From contig CALCUE010000001.1 in NCBI GenBank assembly GCA_937906945.1, forward strand, positions 1-51,681: a stretch of DNA of 51,681 bases, in the 5' to 3' direction. This DNA is from an uncultured Clostridia bacterium (GTDB lineage: Bacteria > Bacillota > Clostridia > Oscillospirales > Ruminococcaceae). The notes beneath the pieces are model-generated. The model ran no database searches and had not been told where the DNA came from. It was given only the letters and a program-made list of their open reading frames with translations. The position numbers were made by a program, and so were the translations under genes. Of this stretch, positions 8,601 to 17,234 are shown piece by piece (the first letter of the stretch is position 1; each line of letters starts with the position of its first letter).

Positions 8601-9158
8601 GGAAAGCTGAACGGCCTTTTCGACCGTCAGATAATCATCGGCCGTAATGTTGGCCGTAAGACGACCGCTTCCGCCGTCCCGGAACAAAGCCTTCAGCTCC
8701 TCCAGCGTGGAAATATCGCTGTCAAAAGTGACCGCGCCGCCCGCTCCCGGAAGAGCCGCTTCCTGTTCTTCGCCGCCAGTGATCCCTCTGGCCTCCGGAC
8801 CCATCTCGATCGGATTGTCACGGAAGAGGTTGGTCACAGCGTCCGATTCCTCAAAGGCCTCTATCGGAGACTTTGCGGCCATGTCCGGTACGCTTTGGAT
8901 CCGGATCGCCTCGGGACCGCTTCCCTCTACGGACCGGATCAAAAGCTCTTCCATCTCAGCCTTTTCACCCAGGACCGTACCGCTGATGCCGGTCTGGTAC
9001 CCGTTTGCGGAAAGCGCTGTCATGCCGTTGATATCGCCACGGATGCCGTCCGCCGGTTTCACTTCGAGAAGCTCCGCAAAGGCGGAAACTTTCGAAAACG
9101 GAATCATGCCGACCACCAACACAGCCGCCAGCAGGATACTGATCATTCTTTTCTTCAT
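5664..9158 (-). CDS. Secreted, sortase-anchored beta-helix repeat protein (Pmp-like surface protein)
   Basis: The protein is 1164 aa. Residues 1-28 form a signal peptide (MKKR, hydrophobic core, 'VSAFA'). Residues about 230-980 contain some 30 units of 21-26 aa of the type 'GGxIxxNxAxxGGAVxxxxGxFTM', the GGAV/FTMxGG pattern of polymorphic-membrane-protein and parallel beta-helix proteins. The region up to about residue 1100 has an InlB/MucBP-like strand-rich domain ('GTVVALKQEAAEGETVTL'). The C-terminus has NPETGA, about 17 hydrophobic residues and KKRG, a sortase signal of the NPxTG type. It is probably an adhesin or glycan-binding wall protein. Ribosome binding site GCGAGGGG, 8 bp before ATG. 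Groups of four repeats recur with a period near 300 bp. Confidence 0.88.
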   Translation of the reverse strand: MKKRMISILLAAVLVVGMIPFSKVSAFAELLEVKPADGIRGDINGMTALSANGYQTGISGTVLGEKAEMEELLIRSVEGSGPEAIRIQSVPDMAAKSPIEAFEESDAVTNLFRDNPIEMGPEARGITGGEEQEAALPGAGGAVTFDSDISTLEELKALFRDGGSGRLTANITADDYLTVEKAVQLSLNGNVLDLNNKNIEVGEDAAFDLYDSGDTTHYFTVDPTGLWIWDSTETGGADKETVTGGVICGGSEIFGGAVYVFGGSFTMNGGSIVGCQAMYGGAVVVDVGSFTMNGGSILGCLGSEYGGAVLTFDQLIMNGGEIRQNGGLFGGAVFIRGGSFTMNGGTIAENEAGKSGGAIYDYQGTLTVNDGLIDSNTAVAGAGVFFDTGEFTMNGGVISGGNKTYAGDEATFGGAVYVLHNGFLMTGGKLSGNKADCGGAVCIEDGNFEMRGGEVSGNTASQGGAIQIEGGLLTVKGGKLSGNRADFGGAVFNFSGFALEDGEISGNTALKSGGAVYNYKGNISMMGGKLNSNQAGAGGAVFVDNAFFTMEDGQMNDNYASEGGAVYITGGTFLLEGGEISRNMANFGGAVLNGDQFTMEGGTIQNNKAVRSGGAVYNFQSVFTVSGGKLNNNQAGAGGAVFVDDSEFTMDGGEMKGNKATQGGAVQIATGNFTLKNGEVSGNQANFGGAVFNFDEFRMEGGTIQNNKAVKSGGALYDCEGTSTVTGGKLNNNQAGAGGAVFADNATLVMDGGEMKGNVASQAGAVQIAGGEFTLKNGEISGNQANFGGGLCVDSGIIATAGGQQITNGTFTMKNGRLGGNMAIYGGALFNVDRSTLEGGVIAGNSANNAGGAVYVSGGECTMNGGEITGNVSVQGGAVQIDEGTAFAMNGGKITGNMAAFGGAVLDFGTFSMDGGEITGNDGIFGGGVYVVDAGAEAVLGGVAKIADNTANGEKNNVYLTSGLVTLDTKTAPASGMSVGISMDEPGQFSTNGTTGDVKYFFSDDPAYYVHYNEGGYLELKAPEKGRYAINVIPGENGTVVALKQEAAEGETVTLSVTPNEDYRLKRSTLKVTYTDGNGQLQESTLTRVVTGYIFKMPGNNVTVTAEFEKIPEPGKEAKEIIVIGEGKGEQSEFNPETGAPVLSTGIATVLIGATLAFATKKRG

Positions 9159-9234
9159 AAACTTACCCCTCGCTTTATTTTGTTTCGGGAAATACCGAAT
9201 TCAAAACGGTTCTCTCCTCTTCGGTAATTAATTT

Positions 9235-9264
9235 ATTATAACACGGAACTTCCTTCCATTTCAA
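9235..9264 (-). promoter_or_regulatory. Promoter of the beta-helix surface protein
   Basis: On the minus strand TTGAAA (9264-9259) and TATAAT (9240-9235) are separated by 18 bp, about 75 bp upstream of the start codon. A short TTCGG/CCGAA inverted repeat lies in the leader near 9184-9199. Confidence 0.7.
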
Positions 9265-9302
9265 TATAATTACCGCCGCAACAGCTTTTATTTCTGCCGG
9301 TC

Positions 9303-12068
9303 TCACGTCACGATCTTCGCCCGGCTTCCTCCGCTCTTCTCTTTCGTCACGACGATCTGCCGGTCGATCCGGTTTTTCAGATCGGAAACGTGCGAAATGA
9401 TCCCGACCAGCCGGTTGCCGTCAGCAAGACTCGAAAGAGCCTTCATCGCCTGATCCAGCGACTCCTCGTCCAGCGAACCGAACCCCTCGTCCACGAACAT
9501 GGTGTCCAGCCGAACGCCGCCCGCGGAGGACTGGATCTCGTCCGAAAGCCCCAGCGCCAGGGAAAGGGACGCCTTGAAGGATTCGCCGCCGGAAAGGGTC
9601 TTCACGCTCCGCCGGGTGCCGTTATAGTGGTCGATAACGTCCAGCTCCAACCCGCTCTGACTGCGGTTGTTGGAAGCTTCCCGCCGCCGTTTCAGTTCAT
9701 ATTGCCCGCCGGACATCACCATAAAACGGGTGTTGGCCCGCTCCAGAATCCGGTCAAAATACGTCATCTGGATATAGGTCTCGAGCATGATCTTCTCTTT
9801 CCCCACAAGGCCGCCGTTGGCGGTGTTCGAAAGAGCCTTGACCCAGGCGGTTTGCTTTTCAAGCTCCGCCAACGCGCCGGATTTTTCCGTGATCTCCGTA
9901 AAAACGCTCCGGTTGGCCGAAAGTCGGCTGTGAAGGCGCTTTCCTTCGTCATTCAGCCGCTGTCTTTGTGCCAGAAGCGCCGTCTGCTTTTCTTTTTCCG
10001 CCTCGATATCAAAGCCGCACCCGGCGGCGGTCTGTTCCGTCAATTCCCGGACGGAGGCCCTATAGCCCGCCACTTTTTTCTCCGATTCGCCGAATTGCCG
10101 TTCGGCCTCGGCCAGGGCGTTCTTTTGTGTCCCGATCGCTTTTCCTAAAGCGTCCGCTTCCCGCAGAGCCGCTGCCCGGTCCGGAAAACGCAGGCTTTGC
10201 CGCTCTTTTTCTCTCTGCGCCGTTTCGGTCAGAAGGGTGGCCTTGTCGGAGGCGTTTTTCGTCTCGATCGCCGCCAGTTTTTCTCTCTGCCGGCTCAAAG
10301 CGGCCTCTTTTTCCGGCACGATCCGGGAAAGAGCCTCTTTCCGGTCGGCTTTTTCTCCCTCTTCGCGGATCTTTTTCTCCAGCCCGGCGATCTCATCAAA
10401 AACCTTTTTCTGTTCTTCCAAAAGTCGTGTCGCCGCTTCTCCGGGCGTGTAATCCGGCCAAATAGCCGTGATCTGCCGCTCGACGGCCTCCTTCTGCGCC
10501 TCCTGCGCCGAAACAAGAGAAGCGCAGAGACGACTTTTTTCTTCGGCTTTCCTCCGGGTCTCTTCCGCTTTAACTTTGGAGGCTTTCAGTTCCGCCTCCG
10601 ATGGCGCTTTTTCGGATTTTTGCGCCGGGTGCGGATGCTCCACCGAGCCGCAGACCGGGCACGGTGCTCCCTTTGTCAGCGACTGGGCGATGATCCCGGC
10701 CTGTTCATCCAGAAAGGCCCGGTTTTCCGCTTCAAAAAGCGCCGAGGCCGTTTCCGCTTCGCTGGCCGCCTTACGGTAATCCTCCTGAGCGCCTGCCAAC
10801 GCCCGACCGTTCTTTTTATACTGTTCCAGAAGCGTCGAAAGCTCCTCCAACTGCCGTTTGCGGTCTTTAGCGCGTTCCCGCTGCCCGAAAAGTCTTTCCC
10901 GTTCCTCTCCGGCTCCCGCTAACGAATCCTCCTCTTTTTTGAGCATCTCCAGTTCTTTTTCCGAGGCTTCCAGCGCTTTTCTCTCGGCTTCGGCATTCTT
11001 TTTGCCGTGCTCAAGCTCCTGTCCCAGTCTTACGATCTCGTTCTCTAACCGCTCCAGATCCTCGTAGCGGCCAAGTTCCGCCTCGATCGCCGCCTTTTCG
11101 GTGCTCATTTTTTCGCAGAGCGGAATTTTCTCCTGTTCTGCCGTGAGCACGGTCAGAAGTTCGCTTTGTCTTTTTTCTTCCTCTGCCTGATTTTCCCGCG
11201 CTTTTGTCAACGCCTTTTTCGCGTTTTCCCAGTTTTCCGCTTTGCCGAGGTTCCGGCTGATCGCTTCCCAATCCCGGTCAGCGGCTTCCAACGCTTCCAA
11301 AACCGCCTTCTCCCGGTTTTCGTCCCGTTCCAAAAGCTTTTCCAGAAGAGCCGTCACGTCCTCCATCGGAAGTTCGCCTTTTTTCGCCGCGGTAACGGAA
11401 CCGCTCCACGGGTCATCCCCGTCGCAGGAAATTCCCTCGATATATTGGCGGATGCCGCTTCGCAAAGCGACACACCGGTTTTCCAGTTCGCCGGATTCCC
11501 GTTTCAGCCGTTCCTGCAAAATCTGATAAAATTCCGTCTTAAAAATCTGCCGGAAGATCTTTTTCCGTTCGTCCGTCGGCGAAAGCAGCAATTTCAAAAA
11601 ATCGCCCTGCGCGATCATGGCGATCTGCAAAAACTGGTTCCGGTCGATGCCCATGATCTCCCGCACCGCCCAATCAACATCCCGCTGTTTGGTCACCACT
11701 TTTCCGTCCGGAAAAGTCAGTTCCGCCTCCGCTTTCTGGGTCGTTATCCCTTCTCCCCGGGTCTTCGGGCGGTCATATTCGGGGTTCCTTCGAACGGTAT
11801 AGACCTTGCCGGCATAGGAAAACACCAGTTCCACCTCCGTCGGAACGTCCGGTTCGGCATACTGGGAACGGAACATGGAAGGGTCCCGGTTGTCGCCGCT
11901 GGCTTCGCCGTAAAGGGCGTAGGTGATGGCGTCAAAAATCGTGGTCTTTCCCGCGCCGGTATCGCCGGTGATCAGATAAAGGCCGCCGGTACCGAGCTTC
12001 TCCAGCTCCAGAACCGTCCGTCCGGCATAGGGCCCGAAGGCCGAAAGGGTCAGTTTGATCGGTCTCAA
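9303..12068 (-). CDS. sbcC: Nuclease SbcCD subunit C (ATPase with zinc hook)
   Basis: The protein is 921 aa, within the usual 850-1050 aa range. It opens with 'MRPIKLTLSAFGPYAGRT' and the Walker A 'TGDTGAGKTT' near residue 40. Two long coiled coils flank the zinc hook 'CPVCG' near residue 470. The C-terminal half has the ABC signature 'LSGGESFKASLSLALGLSD', a Walker B 'MFVDEGFGSLD' and 'ISHVSDLKNRI'. With SbcD it forms the Mre11-Rad50-like complex that cleaves hairpins and protein-blocked DNA ends at replication forks. It starts 3 bp after the sbcD stop codon and is clearly co-transcribed with it. Confidence 0.97.
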   Translation of the reverse strand: MRPIKLTLSAFGPYAGRTVLELEKLGTGGLYLITGDTGAGKTTIFDAITYALYGEASGDNRDPSMFRSQYAEPDVPTEVELVFSYAGKVYTVRRNPEYDRPKTRGEGITTQKAEAELTFPDGKVVTKQRDVDWAVREIMGIDRNQFLQIAMIAQGDFLKLLLSPTDERKKIFRQIFKTEFYQILQERLKRESGELENRCVALRSGIRQYIEGISCDGDDPWSGSVTAAKKGELPMEDVTALLEKLLERDENREKAVLEALEAADRDWEAISRNLGKAENWENAKKALTKARENQAEEEKRQSELLTVLTAEQEKIPLCEKMSTEKAAIEAELGRYEDLERLENEIVRLGQELEHGKKNAEAERKALEASEKELEMLKKEEDSLAGAGEERERLFGQRERAKDRKRQLEELSTLLEQYKKNGRALAGAQEDYRKAASEAETASALFEAENRAFLDEQAGIIAQSLTKGAPCPVCGSVEHPHPAQKSEKAPSEAELKASKVKAEETRRKAEEKSRLCASLVSAQEAQKEAVERQITAIWPDYTPGEAATRLLEEQKKVFDEIAGLEKKIREEGEKADRKEALSRIVPEKEAALSRQREKLAAIETKNASDKATLLTETAQREKERQSLRFPDRAAALREADALGKAIGTQKNALAEAERQFGESEKKVAGYRASVRELTEQTAAGCGFDIEAEKEKQTALLAQRQRLNDEGKRLHSRLSANRSVFTEITEKSGALAELEKQTAWVKALSNTANGGLVGKEKIMLETYIQMTYFDRILERANTRFMVMSGGQYELKRRREASNNRSQSGLELDVIDHYNGTRRSVKTLSGGESFKASLSLALGLSDEIQSSAGGVRLDTMFVDEGFGSLDEESLDQAMKALSSLADGNRLVGIISHVSDLKNRIDRQIVVTKEKSGGSRAKIVT

Positions 12069-12071
12069 TCC

Positions 12072-13205
12072 TCACACCTCCCCGATCGCTTCGATCAATT
12101 TTTTCATATAGTCAACCTGCTCCCCGCTCATCGGCTGATTGTTCTGCGCCTCATAAAAATCACGGAACAGGTCGAAGGGCGAACGGTTTTCCACCGCTGT
12201 CGCTTCCCCGATCACACCGCCGCTTCGGGTCCTTTTGTTGTCATAATCCAGCTTCATCAGCCGCTTATAGATGACCCGAAGCTTTCCGATGGCGTCCAGA
12301 ATGTCCTCCTCGTCGGTCAGCGTGATGTGGATATAATCCTCCGGATAGCTTGTATTTTCATAAAACGACTTCTTCGTCAGTTCCTCATAGGTACCCCGCA
12401 ATTCCACCAAATCGTGCCGTGGAACGAGCTCCCTCGTTCGCACCCGAACGTCGCCCTTCGGTCCCAACTCGACGACGGTCACGGATTTTTTGTCCGAAGC
12501 TTCCGAAAACGAGTATTTAAGCGGCGTTCCGCAATAACGCACCCGCTCTCCGGCGGCGTTCTGCGGTGAATGGATATGTCCCAGCGCCACGTAATCAAAT
12601 CCCTCGAAGACCGAGGCATCCACGTTGTCCGTACCGCCGACGGAAATTTCCTCCGATTCCGAACGCTTCGAGCCGGTGACGAACTGATGGGTGACCAGAA
12701 CGTTCCGTTTTCTCTCCTCGATAGGCATGTGGGAAAGGACCACCCGCAGAGCGTCCGTATAGCTTTCGATGGTCTCCTCCTCAAAAAAGCGGCGGACATT
12801 GGCCGGTTTTAAAAACGGAAGCAAAAAGATGTTGACCTCTCCATATTCGTCCGAAAGCGTGACCGGTTTTACCGTCCCGTCATAGACCGGCGAAAGAAAA
12901 ACGCCGCTTTGGTCCATCAGCCGGGACCCGAACGCGATACGCTCCGGCGAATCGTGGTTGCCGCTGATGACGAAGACCTTCTGTTTTCTTTGGACAAGAC
13001 GGACCAGAAAATCGTCGAAAAGCCGCACCGCCTCCGCCGACGGCGTCGATTTGTCATAAACGTCCCCGGCGATTAATACGCCGTCCGGCGCTTCCTCGTC
13101 CACCATGTCGAGAATTTCGTTCAGAATGTATTCCTGTTCCTCCAGCATGGGGTATTCGTTGACACGTTTCCCCAAATGGAGGTCCGATAAATGAATAAAT
13201 TTCAT
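12072..13205 (-). CDS. sbcD: Nuclease SbcCD subunit D (Mre11-like exonuclease)
   Basis: The protein is 377 aa. The metallophosphoesterase motifs are all present: 'HLSDLHLGK' (DxH), 'IAGDVYD' (GDxxD), 'VISGNHDSPERI' (GNHD), 'VTHQFV' and 'ALGHIHSPQ' (GHxH). These coordinate the two Mn2+ ions of SbcD/Mre11 nucleases. The C-terminal capping domain has the usual length. The gene is directly upstream of sbcC in the same operon. Confidence 0.97.
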   Translation of the reverse strand: MKFIHLSDLHLGKRVNEYPMLEEQEYILNEILDMVDEEAPDGVLIAGDVYDKSTPSAEAVRLFDDFLVRLVQRKQKVFVISGNHDSPERIAFGSRLMDQSGVFLSPVYDGTVKPVTLSDEYGEVNIFLLPFLKPANVRRFFEEETIESYTDALRVVLSHMPIEERKRNVLVTHQFVTGSKRSESEEISVGGTDNVDASVFEGFDYVALGHIHSPQNAAGERVRYCGTPLKYSFSEASDKKSVTVVELGPKGDVRVRTRELVPRHDLVELRGTYEELTKKSFYENTSYPEDYIHITLTDEEDILDAIGKLRVIYKRLMKLDYDNKRTRSGGVIGEATAVENRSPFDLFRDFYEAQNNQPMSGEQVDYMKKLIEAIGEV

Positions 13206-13256
13206 ACCGTTTCCTTCTTCCGTCCCGTCTGTTCCCGTTTCCCGGAAAACCGGCCG

Positions 13257-13826
13257 TTACCGGTCGTATTTCGAGGAAAACCGCTCTCTTTCCACCGTTT
13301 TCCGGTGCTCTACGTAATCCCGGTACTCCGAAAGCAAAGCCTCGTCGCATTCCCGGTCATCAAAAAGCTCGGACAGATGCAGGCTGCCGTCCGGCTGGGA
13401 ATACGCCAGAAAGACGTACTGCTTTCCCACCTCCGGAAGGCCGCTGTCGGTGATCATCACTCCGCCCGGCATTTCCGCACAGATCAGCGCCATAGTGCCG
13501 TCCTTCCAGAAGCCTCCCAGTTTCCTGCACTCCACCATTTCGACCAGATTTCCCTTCAGGCTCTCATCCACCCGGATCCGGTAGATGCTGCAATTGTCCT
13601 CCCACTGTTTCGCCTTTTTGGGAATGACCGTTTTTTCGATCTCTTCCACCGTACCGACAAATACGTGGTCCACAAGCCCCGCATAGAGATAAGGATCCGA
13701 AACGTCCTCGACCATCGTGCAGTAGCCGAGGATCTCGGTCTTTCCGTTCCACGTAACGTTTTCGCCGCAGCCGACCGTTCCCAGAAGCAGAACAAGACAG
13801 CCGATCAGCGCCAGTATCTTCTTCAT
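13257..13826 (-). CDS. Predicted lipoprotein of unknown function
   Basis: A 189-aa protein with the lipobox 'LLGTVGC' (Cys at residue 20), so it should be anchored to the outer face of the membrane. The mature part has a strand-rich stretch 'DHVFVGTVEEIEKTV ... YRIRVDESLKG', a pattern seen in many Bacillota exported proteins of unknown function with an OB-like fold. It also has 'GKQYVFLAYSQPDGSL' and a charged C-terminus. The AAGGGG ribosome binding site precedes the start. It lies just upstream of sbcD in the same direction (51 bp) and may share its transcript, but no functional link is evident. Confidence 0.75.
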   Translation of the reverse strand: MKKILALIGCLVLLLGTVGCGENVTWNGKTEILGYCTMVEDVSDPYLYAGLVDHVFVGTVEEIEKTVIPKKAKQWEDNCSIYRIRVDESLKGNLVEMVECRKLGGFWKDGTMALICAEMPGGVMITDSGLPEVGKQYVFLAYSQPDGSLHLSELFDDRECDEALLSEYRDYVEHRKTVERERFSSKYDR

Positions 13827-13892
13827 GAAGCCGCCCCTTTTCTTTTTGTTCCGCTATTATTATAGCCGTTCCGGGCCTTTTTTTCAACGGAT

Positions 13893-13923
13893 AAAAAAAC
13901 AGCGTTCCTTTTGGGAACGCTGT
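13893..13923 (-). terminator. Terminator of the clostripain-like protease gene
   Basis: The stem ACAGCGTTCC / GGGAACGCTGT with a TTTT loop is followed on the minus strand by seven T. Confidence 0.9.
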
Positions 13924-13930
13924 TTTCGGT

Positions 13931-16441
13931 TCAGTTGAACGGGACCCAGAAATGGTTTCCGTAAATGTCCGTCAGACGGTAGGTCAGGCTGACGCTTTGC
14001 GTATTGATCCGCATATTATAGACGGAAAGGCCGTCCTGCGGCACCTTGAAGGAAGTGCCGAGGGTATAGGAGGCGGAATAGTTTCCGTTCTTATCATAGA
14101 AATCGCAGAGAAGCTCGATTTCGTCACCGGGAACGATCTCGATGTCGCCTTTGGCCAGAACGTCGATGCCGGAATCCTCATAGAGCGGATAGGCGCCGGT
14201 AACGGTGCCCTCCGGGTTCTCGTCGTCAAAGACGACCTGCAGGTTGACAAAATTGCCGTTGAGAAGGGCCGGGATCCGTCCCACTGTCACCCAACTGCCG
14301 TCGCTCTGCTGGGTGTCGGAGACCAGGTAGTAGGCGCAGACGTTGCCGTTGAGGGTAAGCCAGGTGCCGTCATATTCCAAAAGCATGGCATTATCGTCCA
14401 GCCACTCGAAGGTGTTGTCCAGACCAAGGTCGATATAGCCCGCTCCGTCATAGGCGAAGACGTTGAGCTCGGCGGTCTGGATAAGGCTCCATTCGCCGTC
14501 GGTCAGTTCGAGGACCTTCCGTCCGTTTTTCGTCGTGGCGCAAAGGCGGGACGGGTCAATGAACTGCTCGGAAAGATAGGAGGCCCGGTCAGCGATCATA
14601 TCCGTATCGACCCAATCGTATTCCGTCGGCATGCTCCGCTCCCTGAACCCGCTCAGAAGGCTGAAGAGGGAGGAAACGTCCATGGGATAACCGGCGGAAC
14701 CGGTGGAATAAGCACTGCCGCCGGGCAGGATCGTGACCGGTGAAGTGGAGGAACCGCTCTGCGTAGTGTAAGAGATCAGCGAGCCGAGGTCTCCGTAGGA
14801 AGCCGAAGTCGGTGCCTGCTGGGAAGCGGTGGCCGCGATCTGTCCGCCGTATTCCAGACTGGCGAAGGACTGGATGCACTTGCTGTATTCCTCCATGGAT
14901 TCGGCGTATTCCCCGTCCTCGCCGATGGCGTCATAGGAAGCCAGGGCGCTCTTGACGGATTTCGTCGTCTCATAGGGGAAATACATGCTGATGCCGTGGC
15001 TGCGGGAAATGGTGGTCTTGTTATATTTGACACAGCTTTGAAGAGCTTTGGCGAAAGCTTCGCTTTCGTCGGTGCCGACCCGCTCGGCAAGGTCGATGAG
15101 GTCGATCTGGTTCAGTTTATTTTTGGCGGAGAACTGGCGGGCGCCGGCTCTGGCGTCGGAGACCTGCTGATAGCCGTCGGACTGAATGAGCTCACTGGTG
15201 GAGACGGAAAAATCCCGAAGAGACGCCGGCACGGTGCCGGAAAGCTCGGCAAGGTCCACCACGGAAAGAGTCACCTGGGCGTTGGCGCTGTTGGAACGGC
15301 AGGCGCTGACGTAATCGTCAATGATGACCTGGGCAAGATCAAGGGTCGGGATGGCCGTATTCTGCGAAAGCTTCGTCAGCCAATTGGTGTAGTACCAGCC
15401 GATACCCGGCTCCGTCTCCTCCGAGGCGACAAGATAATCGGCGTAGTGGCTGCAGACAAGGTCCGTTTCCAGCGTTGCCATCAGGCAAGCGTCAAAGCCG
15501 ATGAAATCGAAGGTCACGCCGCCCTTTTGGAGCGCGTCATCCACTTTGGCCAGCGTCATGGACGAGGGTCTGTCGTCTTTTTCATCGTAGCCGTAACCGG
15601 AGAGGGAACCGCCGCCGTGATCCCAGAAGATCAGGATATTGCGGTCCGCCGGGAAATTTTTGTCGCAATATTGAATAAATTGGGCAAGGTTTTTCGGATC
15701 AGTCATCGAAAGGGTGCCGAAATTTTCCTCCAAAGGATCAATGCTCTTATAGCCGAGCTTATAGATCTGATTATAGCGGTTCGACATCGTGTTGTTTTTC
15801 CACTGCTTGCAGCCACCGGTCAGAACGATCACGTTGACGTTGTCGGAAAGGTTGGCGCCGAGCATCTCGTTGAGGTCCTTGGTCGCCATGCCGTACTTGG
15901 ACTCCAGGTCCGTACCGCACATATAGACCATCACCGTCACGGTGTCACCCGGTTCGGGGGTATAAAATTTCTCTCGGGCAAGGGGAGAAACGGTGCGGTC
16001 AGGAGCGGAATAGGAGGCGTTTTCCACCGGGGTATTGCCGCCCCAAAGGTTGCCGCCGGTCTGGCTATTCCAACCGGTGTTGCCGCTCGTTCCGGTGTTC
16101 CATCCGGTGTTTCCGCTGGTTGGCGTATTCCAGCTACTTTGGCTGTTCCAGTTGCTCTGCCCGCTGTAACCGCTGTTTCCGATGGCGGAACCAAGGCCGC
16201 CGAAGAGCTTCAGCGCGAAGATGACGATCACCGCCAGAACGATGAGCGCTAAAATTCCTTTGATCCCGAAGCCGCCCATGGAAACGCCGCGGCCCGTGGA
16301 ACGTCTTCCGGAGGACCCTTCGTTTCGTCCTCCGAAGCCTACCGGACGGGAACCGGTGTCCACTTTTCTTCCCCGGCTGACGTTGGCGGTGCCGGTTCGG
16401 ACGGTCTTTTCCCGGCTATGAGGCCGGTTTTCTTTATTCAT
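13931..16441 (-). CDS. Membrane-anchored clostripain-family (C11) cysteine peptidase
   Basis: The protein is 836 aa from the ATG at 16441 (ribosome binding site GGAAGGTG; the ATG at 16456 overlaps it). Residues 1-58 are basic and cytoplasmic, and a single transmembrane helix spans about 60-81. A Gly/Asn/Trp/Thr-rich linker with repeated 'NTGWN' units follows (about 90-135). The peptidase domain starts at 'TVTVMVYMCGTDLES'; the catalytic pair is the His in 'FWDHGGGSLSGY' and the Cys in 'GFDACLMATLE', as in clostripain and gingipain-related C11 enzymes. The C-terminal 250 aa form a separate beta-rich domain. It probably acts outside the cell, cleaving after basic residues. It is monocistronic. 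Confidence 0.9.
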   Translation of the reverse strand: MNKENRPHSREKTVRTGTANVSRGRKVDTGSRPVGFGGRNEGSSGRRSTGRGVSMGGFGIKGILALIVLAVIVIFALKLFGGLGSAIGNSGYSGQSNWNSQSSWNTPTSGNTGWNTGTSGNTGWNSQTGGNLWGGNTPVENASYSAPDRTVSPLAREKFYTPEPGDTVTVMVYMCGTDLESKYGMATKDLNEMLGANLSDNVNVIVLTGGCKQWKNNTMSNRYNQIYKLGYKSIDPLEENFGTLSMTDPKNLAQFIQYCDKNFPADRNILIFWDHGGGSLSGYGYDEKDDRPSSMTLAKVDDALQKGGVTFDFIGFDACLMATLETDLVCSHYADYLVASEETEPGIGWYYTNWLTKLSQNTAIPTLDLAQVIIDDYVSACRSNSANAQVTLSVVDLAELSGTVPASLRDFSVSTSELIQSDGYQQVSDARAGARQFSAKNKLNQIDLIDLAERVGTDESEAFAKALQSCVKYNKTTISRSHGISMYFPYETTKSVKSALASYDAIGEDGEYAESMEEYSKCIQSFASLEYGGQIAATASQQAPTSASYGDLGSLISYTTQSGSSTSPVTILPGGSAYSTGSAGYPMDVSSLFSLLSGFRERSMPTEYDWVDTDMIADRASYLSEQFIDPSRLCATTKNGRKVLELTDGEWSLIQTAELNVFAYDGAGYIDLGLDNTFEWLDDNAMLLEYDGTWLTLNGNVCAYYLVSDTQQSDGSWVTVGRIPALLNGNFVNLQVVFDDENPEGTVTGAYPLYEDSGIDVLAKGDIEIVPGDEIELLCDFYDKNGNYSASYTLGTSFKVPQDGLSVYNMRINTQSVSLTYRLTDIYGNHFWVPFN

Positions 16442-16504
16442 AGATACACCTTCCATTATAAAGTTATATAGACATTATAGCACACCGGTCGTTTCTGTCA
16501 AACA

Positions 16505-16554
16505 AAAAATACCCCCACCGCCCTCATTTTGAAAGGGCAGCAGGGGTATTTTAT
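16505..16554 (-). terminator. Terminator of the HTH-desulfoferrodoxin gene
   Basis: The stem AAAATACCCC ... GGGGTATTTT with an inner CGCCCT/AGGGC(A)G helix overlaps the stop codon. The minus strand continues with a T-rich tail. Confidence 0.8.
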
Positions 16555-17165
16555 CGCTTTATCGGAAATTTATAAAGGCCGTGGCGGTTGCAGTACGCCA
16601 GAAAATAAGAGACCCTCCGCCGTTTGAACCGGGCCTCCGCCGGTCCCTCCGGATAGAGCTTCACGATCTCCACACCGTCGTCCCGCACGGCGGCCAGAAA
16701 CGAAATATAGTGCTGCTTTGTCATCTCGTGCTCCATGGAAACAAAATATTCGTCCTCCATCGGTGCGATGCTCAATCCGTGCTCATCGTCCGCCGTTTCC
16801 GCTTCTTCCGGCAAAAGCGGGATCCCGCAGCAGGAGATAGCCGCTTCCCCGGTGCTCAAAATCACGTTGCCGCAAAGGGGACAGACGTAAAAAACGCTCC
16901 GTTTCATGTTGAACGCGCGGTTGCGGTTTTGAATTTCCCCGCCGGAAAGAAGCTCCATCACCGAAACGCCGAGGGCTTTCGCCAGCGGCTCCACCAACGT
17001 GATATCCGGATATCCCTTCCCCGTTTCCCACCGGGAAACGGCCTTATCGCTGACGAGAAGCCGCTCGGCAAGCTTTGCCTGCGTCAGCCCTTTTTCTTCC
17101 CGAAGGCGGCGGATCATGCCGCCGGTCACAAAACTATCCAACGCTTTCATCTCCTTCGCTTCCAT
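16551..17165 (-). CDS. XRE-type HTH regulator fused to a desulfoferrodoxin-like domain
   Basis: The protein is 204 aa from the ATG at 17165 (AAGGGA upstream). Residues about 15-70 form an XRE helix-turn-helix ('GLTQAKLAERLLVSDKAVSRW'). A desulforedoxin-type iron site then follows: 'CPLCGNV' and 'ISCCGIPL' (CxxC ... CC). The C-terminal domain carries 'MEHEMTKQHYISF' and 'YFLAYCNRHGLYKF', matching the 'HPMxxxHYIEW' and 'YCNxHGxWK' ligand segments of superoxide reductases. Most iron ligands (two His, one Cys, one His) are visible; the first His of the classical set is not obvious. It is probably a redox- or oxygen-responsive regulator, or a bifunctional protein. The neighbouring [FeFe] hydrogenase is oxygen-sensitive and could be a target; that is inference. 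Confidence 0.85.
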   Translation of the reverse strand: MEAKEMKALDSFVTGGMIRRLREEKGLTQAKLAERLLVSDKAVSRWETGKGYPDITLVEPLAKALGVSVMELLSGGEIQNRNRAFNMKRSVFYVCPLCGNVILSTGEAAISCCGIPLLPEEAETADDEHGLSIAPMEDEYFVSMEHEMTKQHYISFLAAVRDDGVEIVKLYPEGPAEARFKRRRVSYFLAYCNRHGLYKFPIKR

Positions 17166-17205
17166 TGTAGTCCCTTCGGCCCTTGGGAGCAACCTATGAA
17201 ACATA

Positions 17206-17232
17206 GAGAAAAAGCGCCCCAAAGGGCGCTTT
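17206..17232 (-). terminator. Terminator of the [FeFe] hydrogenase gene
   Basis: The stem AAAGCGCCC / GGGCGCTTT (arms 17211-17219 and 17224-17232) has T runs on both strands. It lies directly after the hydrogenase stop codon. Confidence 0.85.
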
Positions 17233-17234
17233 TT

